Assembly: GCF_013391475.1 (NCBI RefSeq)
Contig: NZ_JACBAZ010000008.1
Location: 186,001-250,000, forward strand
From: Oceaniferula marina
GTDB lineage: Bacteria > Verrucomicrobiota > Verrucomicrobiia > Verrucomicrobiales > Akkermansiaceae
Reading direction: 5' to 3'
Length of the DNA: 64,000 bases
In this document: positions 27,544 through 36,000 of the stretch, in pieces
How the letters are laid out: every line of letters starts with the position of its first letter
Numbering within the stretch: position 1 is the stretch's first letter
Program-made: the position numbers and the translations under genes
Notes under the pieces: generated by a model
Seen by the model: only the letters and a program-made list of their open reading frames with translations
Databases searched by the model: none
What the model was told of the DNA's origin: nothing

Positions 27544-28644
27544 ATGCACGACATCAAAGAGATTGCCGGGCTGTTCGACATGCGCGCGGACTTTGTTCAC
27601 GCCCACCCTTACGGCTCCGGTCATATCAACGATACCTACTGCGCTTACTACGACCAGGCAGGACAACGGATTCGCTACATCCACCAGCGCCTCAGCACCG
27701 AGGCCTTCAAAAAGCCCATCGAACTGATGGAGAACGTTGACCGGGTCACCACCCACGCACTCGACGAACTGCTCAAGGAAGGCAACCCGGAAGCCCGCCG
27801 TCGCACCCTCACCTGCATTCCATCGATGCAAGGCACCCCGCACGCCATCGATGCCGCAGGCAACTGCTGGCGCACCTACCCGTTCATCGAACGTGCCCGC
27901 ACCTACGACACCATCGAGTCGGAAGCCCAAGCAACCGAAGCAGCCCGTGCATTCGGTGAGTTCCAAAAACTCGCCGCCACCCTGCCCGGTGATCCCCTAC
28001 ACGAAACCATCCCAGGCTTCCACAACACCAAACAACGGTTCCAGCATCTCGTCGAGGCCATCGAGGCCGACACCGAGAACCGCGCCGCCAGCGTGCAAAA
28101 GGAAATCGATTGGTACATGGCCCGTCAGGAAGAAGGCAGCAAGGTCGTCGACATGCTTGAAAGTGGTGAACTTCCGCTTCGTGTCACCCACAACGACACC
28201 AAGCTCAACAATGTCATGCTCGATGACGTAACCGGCGAAGGCATCTGCGTGATCGACCTCGACACCACCATGCCCGGATCCGCCATCTACGACTTCGGCG
28301 ACATGGTGCGCACCGCCACCTCTCCGGCAGCCGAAGATGAAAAGGACGTCTCCAAGGTTGAAATGCGCATGTTCATGTTCGACGCCTTGGTTAAAGGCTA
28401 CCTCGCATCCGCTGGGGAATTCCTGACCGACAACGAACGCTCACTGCTCGCCTTCTCCGGCAAACTCCTGACGATGGAATGCGGAACCCGCTTCCTGACC
28501 GATTACCTCAAAGGCGACGTCTACTTCAAAGTGCACCGTGACGGCCACAACGTCGATCGCACACGCACCCAGATCGCACTCTGCGAATCCATCGACGCCC
28601 AGATGGCGGAAATGGAAGCGCTCGTTGCCAAATACAGCGTCTAA
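27544..28644 (+). CDS. Aminoglycoside-phosphotransferase-fold sugar kinase (N-acetylhexosamine 1-kinase-like)
   Basis: 366 residues. The kinase fold shows the catalytic loop HNDTKLNNVM, the metal-binding IDLDTTMPGSAIYDFGD, and a Gly-rich start HAHPYGSGHINDTYC. This is the pattern of NahK/APH-type small-molecule kinases, which phosphorylate the anomeric carbon of HexNAc sugars. It is translated from the ATG at 27544. The upstream nucleotidyltransferase provides a natural next step, comparable in logic to AmgK-MurU or NahK-type salvage. The substrate itself is inferred. A strong terminator follows 24 bases after the stop. Confidence 0.84.
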   Translation: MHDIKEIAGLFDMRADFVHAHPYGSGHINDTYCAYYDQAGQRIRYIHQRLSTEAFKKPIELMENVDRVTTHALDELLKEGNPEARRRTLTCIPSMQGTPHAIDAAGNCWRTYPFIERARTYDTIESEAQATEAARAFGEFQKLAATLPGDPLHETIPGFHNTKQRFQHLVEAIEADTENRAASVQKEIDWYMARQEEGSKVVDMLESGELPLRVTHNDTKLNNVMLDDVTGEGICVIDLDTTMPGSAIYDFGDMVRTATSPAAEDEKDVSKVEMRMFMFDALVKGYLASAGEFLTDNERSLLAFSGKLLTMECGTRFLTDYLKGDVYFKVHRDGHNVDRTRTQIALCESIDAQMAEMEALVAKYSV

Positions 28645-28668
28645 GCGGCCAACATCACCAACTCTTCA

Positions 28669-28706
28669 AACATCCCCGCTGGTTCTATCCGGTGGGGATG
28701 TTTTTT
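28669..28706 (+). terminator. Rho-independent terminator after the kinase gene
   Basis: The stem AACATCCCCGCTGG pairs with CCGGTGGGGATGTT (14 bp including two G-U pairs) across the loop TTCTAT, and is followed by TTTTATT. It ends at the stop of the convergent Nudix gene and could serve both strands. Confidence 0.85.
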
Positions 28707-29100
28707 ATTGTCCTCCAATCCAGTGGCGCCAGATAGGAATATCCGCCTCAGCCCAATCCAAAGACGGAAAATCCCCCTCCTCGAGCCAGCGAACAGCAGC
28801 GTGTTCATGGGGCACAGGCTCAGCGCCCTCTCCCAAGCGGCAGACAAAGGGGATCAAACAAATGGCAACGTCTCCATAATCATGCTTCACCTCAGGTAAT
28901 CGATCTCCGACCTCGATTTCACAGCCCAGCTCTTCCCGGATCTCTCTGCGCAAGGCATCCCGAGGATCTTCACCGGTTTCTACTTTCCCTCCGGGGAACT
29001 CCCATTTCCCGGCATGGGACTGATGCTCCGACCGCTGGCAAGCCATCACCCGTCCGTCATCATCCTGAATCACCGCACAAACCACATTGATCATGCCCAT
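28705..29100 (-). CDS. Nudix hydrolase, MutT-like
   Basis: 131 residues from the ATG at 29100; the second Met at 29094 is equally possible. The Nudix box is complete: GGKVETGEDPRDALRREIREELG, with the expected Gly, Glu and REUxEExG spacing. It is preceded by WEFPGGK, typical of MutT/CTP pyrophosphohydrolases that remove oxidised or odd nucleotides. The opening INVVCAVIQDDDGRVMACQR is the usual first strand and substrate loop. It is divergent from the HTH-metallo-beta-lactamase gene, and a perfect 7-bp inverted repeat sits next to its start codon, so expression may be controlled from that site. Confidence 0.92.
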   Translation of the reverse strand: MGMINVVCAVIQDDDGRVMACQRSEHQSHAGKWEFPGGKVETGEDPRDALRREIREELGCEIEVGDRLPEVKHDYGDVAICLIPFVCRLGEGAEPVPHEHAAVRWLEEGDFPSLDWAEADIPIWRHWIGGQ

Positions 29101-29103
29101 GAT

Positions 29104-29124
29104 CTAGACTAAAGATCAGTCTAG
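29104..29124. promoter_or_regulatory. Perfect inverted repeat CTAGACT-N7-AGTCTAG in the divergent Nudix/HTH-MBL promoter
   Basis: CTAGACT at 29104-29110 and AGTCTAG at 29118-29124 form a two-fold symmetric site with 7-bp spacing. It lies 3 bases from the Nudix start and 30 bases from the start of an HTH-bearing protein, which is the obvious candidate binder. Confidence 0.5.
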
Positions 29125-29154
29125 CGACAACTCCAAACCTCTACCACAAGCGCG

Positions 29155-29961
29155 ATGACACAGGACAAGACCAAAGCCCCTCAGATCCCCAGAGAAGACG
29201 ACATCTGTGATGTCATTGGCAAGGCCATGCGCGGTCAGGGACTTACGCCGGCATCTCTGGCACAACAGGCATCCTTGCCTGAGCCCGCTGTCTCCCGTGC
29301 CCTGCAAGCCGATGGCCCGGCACTGCCCGTCCACGAGCTCAACGCCATTGCCTCAGCCCTCGGGCTCAACCCCAAGGCTCTGGCCCAGCTCAATACCTAC
29401 CTCCCGGGCTGCCAAGCACCAGCCGGACTGATTACGATCACAACCCGCTTCGGCCACGCCGGCGTCAACGCCTTCATTCTGGAAAATGAGCACTCCGCTT
29501 GGGTCTTCGACACCGGAACCGACCCATCGCCCATCCTCTCCCACCTTAGCACACACCGACTGGAGCTAAAAAACCTCTACATCACACACGGGCATCACGA
29601 CCACATCTCCGGGCTGCCCTCGTTTCCAGAAGATCAAACCATCCTGCCAGAGAACATCCGTCACGGAGAGTCCCGTGCACTGACACCGAACATCCGACTC
29701 ACCGCACTGGAAACCAGCGGCCATTTTACGCCCTCCCGGGCCTACTTCATTGAAGGGCTCTCCGCACCGGTTTGTATTTGTGGTGACATCCTCTTTGCCG
29801 GATCGATGGGAAAAGCATCCGGGCTCAGCAGCTATCAACAGTCGCTACGGCATGCGCGTGAAAACCTCCTCAGCCTGCCCCCCGAAACTCTCCTCTGCCC
29901 GGGGCACGGCCCCCTGAGCACCATCGCTCTGGAAAAACAACACAACCCCTTCCTCGCTTAA
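29155..29961 (+). CDS. Fusion of an N-terminal helix-turn-helix domain with a metallo-beta-lactamase-fold hydrolase
   Basis: 268 residues. Residues 15-80 form an Xre-like helix-turn-helix (LTPASLAQQASLPEPAVSRALQ and ELNAIASALGLNP). Residues 92-268 are a glyoxalase-II-type metallo-beta-lactamase fold with THGHHDHISG (H145, H147, D149, H150), a later histidine in TSGHFTP, a bridging Asp in CGDILFAGSMG, and the C-terminal His in LCPGHGPLS. The metal set for a dinuclear hydrolase is therefore present. One polypeptide can both bind DNA and hydrolyse or sense a small molecule, which would make it a metabolite-gated regulator. The paired inverted repeat upstream supports self- and Nudix-gene regulation. 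Substrate unknown. Confidence 0.85.
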   Translation: MTQDKTKAPQIPREDDICDVIGKAMRGQGLTPASLAQQASLPEPAVSRALQADGPALPVHELNAIASALGLNPKALAQLNTYLPGCQAPAGLITITTRFGHAGVNAFILENEHSAWVFDTGTDPSPILSHLSTHRLELKNLYITHGHHDHISGLPSFPEDQTILPENIRHGESRALTPNIRLTALETSGHFTPSRAYFIEGLSAPVCICGDILFAGSMGKASGLSSYQQSLRHARENLLSLPPETLLCPGHGPLSTIALEKQHNPFLA

Positions 29962-30024
29962 ACTTCAGCCGACGCCCCCTTTTACAAACCCTTTACACGA
30001 GCCCAACATTTATTTCTCGTATCA

Positions 30025-30051
30025 GCTGGCCGGCTTGCTAAAAAAGCCAGC
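30025..30051 (+). promoter_or_regulatory. Leader hairpin directly abutting the alpha-2-macroglobulin-like start codon
   Basis: GCTGGC (30025-30030) pairs with GCCAGC (30046-30051), the last six bases before the ATG at 30052, with an A-rich loop. In RNA this would place the start codon at the foot of a stem and could limit initiation. Confidence 0.35.
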
Positions 30052-33000
30052 ATGAAAAGTTTCATCGCCTTCGCCGTCCTCCTTTTCACCTTCGCTCCCA
30101 TTCCGTGCGTCCATGCTGAAACCGACGCCAGAAAAGCGGCCAACGCCCTGCAGGACAACAACTACGCCCTCGCAGGAAAAATCCTCAGCGGCAATCTGGA
30201 AACCCTGGCTGCAGCGGACAAGCAGTTCACCCAGGATCAACTCCTGCACCTGAAGGCAACCACCGAATTCCTTCAAAAAAATTACGAAGCAGCGGAACAA
30301 TCCTGCCAGCAGCTCCAAAAGCAATTTCCAAAGAGCACATGGTTATCCAAGTCCATCTTCCTTGAAGCGGAAACCTATAGCGCTCGCAAACAGTATGAAA
30401 AAGCCATTGGCATCTACGAAAGCCAAGCCATCAAACTCTTCGCGACCGAACGTAAGGCTGGCATCGCCCGATCATTGATCCGCTTTGCCGAGTCGTTCAC
30501 CCGCAAACCCGCGGCTGACAACCTCGATGCCCCCGCACCGGATTACGCCAAAGCCTACAACCTCTACAGCGAAATCCTCGACCTCAACTGCGGCCACACA
30601 CTACGAGCCGAAGCCCGCTACCAAATGACCAGCATGCTCTCGCTGGCAGGTAACTATCAGGGAGCAGAAAAAGAAGCCCTCGCCTACCTCGCAGAGTTTG
30701 ACCCGTCATGGAGAGGTTTGATCGGAAGCCCTGAACGGGTGACCATGAAAAAAAATGCCAACACCCTGGCGACGGGCAAACACATCGCCATGGTTCGTTA
30801 CCTTCATGCCGAGGCACTGCACCGACAAAACCGACGACCCGAAGCCGATAACTATCTCTTCGAACTCCTCCAGCTGGTTGAAGAAAAACACATCGATGCG
30901 GATCAAGCATTACTCGCCGACGCCAGCTGGCTGCGTATTCACACCCTGCGCCAAAAAGGAGGCAAAGCATACGACATCAACGAATGGAAACAAACCACCG
31001 AAGCCTACCTCCAAGCCTACCCCAAACACATCCACGCAAACAAAACGGCCTTCCTTTTAGGCTCCATGCTGCAATCCCACGGCAAAAACAAACTGGCCAT
31101 CACCGCCTATCAAAATTACATCGCTGATAAATACAAGACCGCCGTCACCCCCACGCCGCTCAGTCAGTCAGTGGAAACCGCCGGAGAGCTGGAGGTTCGA
31201 AAAAAATTAGCAGGACAACACCTTGAGTTGGCCCATTACGCACTCGGCTCCATCCACCTCGCGATGGAAGAATTCGAACTCGCCCGTAAAGCCTGGAACC
31301 TGACAGCTCAAACGTTCCCCAATGGAACCCAATGGGCCGCATGCCAGAAAGGCCTCGTCGAAATCGACTACGCCCAGCTGCAAAGCCAGCTGGCAATCCT
31401 GAAAAAAGAAGCTGGGGCAGCCAATGAGGTGGACTGCCACACCCAGGCGACCAAACGAGTCGAAGCCTTCATCAGCCAATATCCTCTCGACCCGAGGATT
31501 GCGGGGCTCCTGTTCTCCTGCGGCCAGATTCCATACGAACTGGCTATTCGGATCGACAAGGAGTCCCCGGAACCAGCAAACAAAAAAATCCGACAGGACA
31601 CACTCTATCAGCAGGCCATCTCGTCTTGGAATATCTTGACCAGTAAATACGGAAAATCCAATGAAGCCTCCCGCGCAAAATTTCTGACGGCCAAACTCTG
31701 GGAAGAACACTTCATCGATATGGAAAAGGCGATCAGCCTCTACAAAAGCTCCAAAGCCAAAGACTTCCGCACCCGTCTGGCCGCCCTCACCAGCAAACGA
31801 TTGTTAGCCAGCGCTGAAAAAACGTTCACCCTGAAAGAAACACCTCAAATCATCCTCAATACAAGGAACATCGAGAAGGTCAAAGTCCATCAGTACTGGA
31901 TCGACCTCAAAGCCTACTTCCTCAAAAATGGCCACCTGGCAGATCTTACCAAACTGGATATCGACCTCATCGAACCCGATCATTCATGGGACGTCTCCAT
32001 CAAAGACTATCAAAAACATCATCCGCTCACCCAGAAAATAGATATCCCCTTCCCCAAAAATAAACCCGGCGTCTGCATCATCAAAATTGAAGACGAAGAC
32101 TACCACACAACCAGCCTGGTTATGCGTAGCAATATTGATATTGCCGTCCGCGTTGGCACCCGGGAGCTTATCGCTTACGCCACCAACTGGGTCAGCGGAA
32201 AACCGGCGTCCAAGGTAAAACTCTTGTTCGCCAGCGGTGAAAAAATCATCGGGACAGAGCTCACCGGTCCCGACGGCGTTTGTTATAAAACATTCGATGC
32301 CCTCGAAGATCTCAGTTCATTGCGAGTGCTGGCCATTTCCCCAGAAGGGGCGGCCACATGCTCTCAGGACCTCGACAGCACCTCCTCTCCGGCTAAACTC
32401 ACCGCCAAGGCGTGGTTCCATACGGCCAGCAGTGAAAACCGCCCCGGAGAAACCGTGCACCTCTCCGGCATTGTCCGGGACGCACTCAACGGTTCCTACA
32501 CCCTGCCTAAAAACAAGAAATACACCCTCAACTGCAGAACCAACCACCACTTGCCCATTTTTGAATCCTCGCTTGATTTAAACCCGCAAGGTGGTTTTGA
32601 AGCCCAATTTAAAATCCCACGACACACGCAAAGTAAAGCCGTCATCGTCACATTAACCCCCGAAAGTCCCGACGAAGCCAAGCAATCGTCCACACCCAGC
32701 CCCGAACGTTTCCAGTACCTCATCCCGATCACCCGACAGTCGGACAGTCAAGCCTCCCTGACCCTCACCTTTGACCAATCTCACCTCAAAACGGGTGATA
32801 TCCTGACTGGCTCTCTCCGTGCCCGTTATCACTGGGACGCTCCCGTCAGCGACCGACGGATCCGTCTCACTTTACCATCAGGAAAACACAGCGATGTTGT
32901 CACCGATGCCCAAGGCCTCGCCACATTCAGCTACGACACCACAGGCATCGCATCCGGTTCATCACTCGTCTTTTCTGCGCAACTCATCGGCATCTCCAGC

Positions 33001-36000
33001 ATGGGAGCAGCCAACGCCATCACAATTGACCCGCTGCAGCTCTACATCCGGGCTGAATCAGACAAAGCCATGGTCACCAGCCAGGAGCCGATCACCATCA
33101 AGGTCAACACCCACAATGCTTCCGAACAACCGGTAGGAGCCACACTCGCACTCAAACTCCTGCGAAGCACTGAAGGCAACAAGGAGAAACTCGTTCAGGA
33201 ACTCCCAATCACCACCGACCCCCAATCAGGAAAAGGTAAAACCGAAATCAAGATTGCCGCTCAAGGTCGCTACATTCTCCGCATCGAAGGCTCTGACCCT
33301 CAGGGAAAACCCAGCCTGACAGAAACGATCATCCACGTGTTAGGTGATGATGCTGCATCTGAAATCACCGCCTACCACCATACCCAAAAGCTCTTCGATG
33401 ACAGCCAATTCGAGTTGCGGGTCTTTTCCAAACGCCATACCGCTTGTCAAGCCCTGCTCACAGTTGAGGCCCAACACATCATTGAACATCAAATCGTCGA
33501 GCTAAAACCGGGAGCCAACCTTTTCAAGCTGGATCTCAGCCCGCAGCACGCCCCGATATTCAGGACCTCCTTGATGGTCATGCACGACCGATCATTCTTT
33601 TCCGCGGAGGACGTGGTTACGGTGAGCCGCCGGCTATTCGTCCAAACCATACTACCGGAAAAGGCGTCCTTCTCACCCGGAGAAACCATCACAGCCCAGG
33701 TCAACGTGAGTGACACCCAAGGCAAACCCGTCCCGGCTCTGTTGATGGCATCCATTGAAAAGCAGCGCCACGAAACTCAGGCCAAATCACCCGAGGGCGG
33801 CTGGTTCATCTACACCCCGTTCCAACGCTCCTCAGAGCTTCCCCAATATTCAATGGGCACCAGCTGCGGGTTCACCCACACCGGAACCCAGCAACGAATC
33901 CTCGCTGCCTATAAAGAAGAACAACAACGCATCGCCGACGGCAACAACCGAGCTCACAGAGTCACCGACCTCAGCCGTCTCGCCCAACAACACTTCCAGA
34001 GTATCGACAACATCCGTAAGCATCTCTACATGGGTGAAGGATACTACAACCTAGGCAAATACGATGAAGCAGATGAAGCATTCCGTAACGTCCTACGTGA
34101 AGATCCGTATAACAAAGATGCCCGCCGCTGGATGGAAAAAGTCGCCAGCATCAAATCGGATTACTACCGCTCCGCATACGACCAAACCCGAGCTGAGAGC
34201 CTTCAACAGGTTGATCAGGCATGGGAACTCCCCAATCAAGTTGACATCCAGGCAGGCAACCGCGCAACCGCAGGTCTTCGCTCAGGAGACTACGCCGTGA
34301 CCCGGAATTCCATCGATGCCATTCTCAACAACCCAAACCGCACACAATCACTCCAACGCAATAGTATCGATTTTTATCTCAACAACCCACAACGAACCTC
34401 GACAGCAGATGCCAATGCCATCGCTCTGGCGAGGTCCCGGAATGGGTTTGCCGTCAACCCCAACCGGATCAACCAACCCGTGTTCCGCTCCCAAGGAGCT
34501 CAAAGCGGGTTCGTCGGAGGAGGCCGTATCGGAAATGGCGAGGCCCGCAACGGGGTCGACTTCATCAGCCCGGTCAATTTCACCAACATCCCCGGAATCC
34601 CGGCAAATCAGGGGGGGGCGAGGCTCAATCAAATCCCCGAGCTTCCCAATGCCGTAGGAACCAGCCCCATGGCATTAACAGGCCTCTTCAATGGCACATG
34701 GAACACCACCGAACACACAGCCGCACCCAACTGGTCCGCCCCCATCCAACTACTGGCCCAAGGAAGCTCGACGCTGAAAATCCCCCTCCCCGATCGTGCT
34801 GGAACATGGACGCTCCATGTCCTCGCTGCAGCAAAAAATGGAACCTTGGGGGTCGATCGACAGACCATCAAAACCTCTGAACCGGTCAGCCTGCGCTTTG
34901 CTTCCATCCCACAGGTCATGGGCGGTGACAAATGGATCCCCGAACTCTCACTGTTCCGCCACGGCGCCCTGCCCGCGACCAACGGCCAAGTAAAAATCAG
35001 CGTCAACCATAACGGCAAGCCTCTGGCTACTCACACCGAGGAACTCACCATCGACAAAGATGCCGACTCAGCCACCGTCCCGACAAAAAAGATCACGGTC
35101 CCAGCATCCGGCACCCTGACGCTACTCGCAGAGCTCACGCTGGAGGGCGCCGCATACCAAACCGAGATCAAGGTTCCGATCCGCCCATACGGAGCCCCGG
35201 TCGCAAATCGGCACAGCCAGACATTGAGCGCCGGAACAAGCAGCTTCGATATCGCTCTGCAAGATCAGGCAACCCCACACCACCTGACTCTGACACTCAG
35301 AAAAGACATCAACCAGTCACTCTATCAGCTCTCCACCTCGAAGCTTGAGCCCGTCTTTGGCTGGAACGTCCCGTGCCGGCAAGCCCACCCGGCGGGTCAA
35401 TTCAACGCCCAGGTCGCGGTGCTGGAGTATTTGACCAAACAAAAGGCCACCTCCAGCCCACACTACCAGCAACTACTACAACGGGCAAAATGGACACTCA
35501 ATGAGCTGCTCGCACTTCAGCGGGCAGATGGATCATGGACTTCGACACATGGCCGCAAACAAAGCAACCTGATCGTGACCGCCACAGCCTACGAAGCCAT
35601 CCATCGCTGGAAGGCCATGGGTTTCAGCAAGGAACTTGCGACACAAACAACCGAATCCTGGCTCAAAACCCAGGCAAAAAAAATCCCAGACCCCGAAGTG
35701 GATTCCCGCTGCCTCGTGCAACAAGCGCTTTCCTTTGGCAAAGCATCTGATTTCTCCATCTGCAACCGCCTCTACCGAGACCGAGGCACCCTGGGAGACG
35801 CTGGAAAGGTGCTCCTCGCCCAGGCATTTATCAACCTCGACCGCCCGTCCTTTGCTTCGGACCTCCTCGAAAGCATGCACGATCAAGAGCAATGGGCCAG
35901 CTCGACCGATCCGATCACCCGCCATCCGGCATGGATCGCAGGGCAAGCACTCCGGGCACTCTCCAGCATTTCCAAGATCAATCCCAAACTGAAGGCTCAG

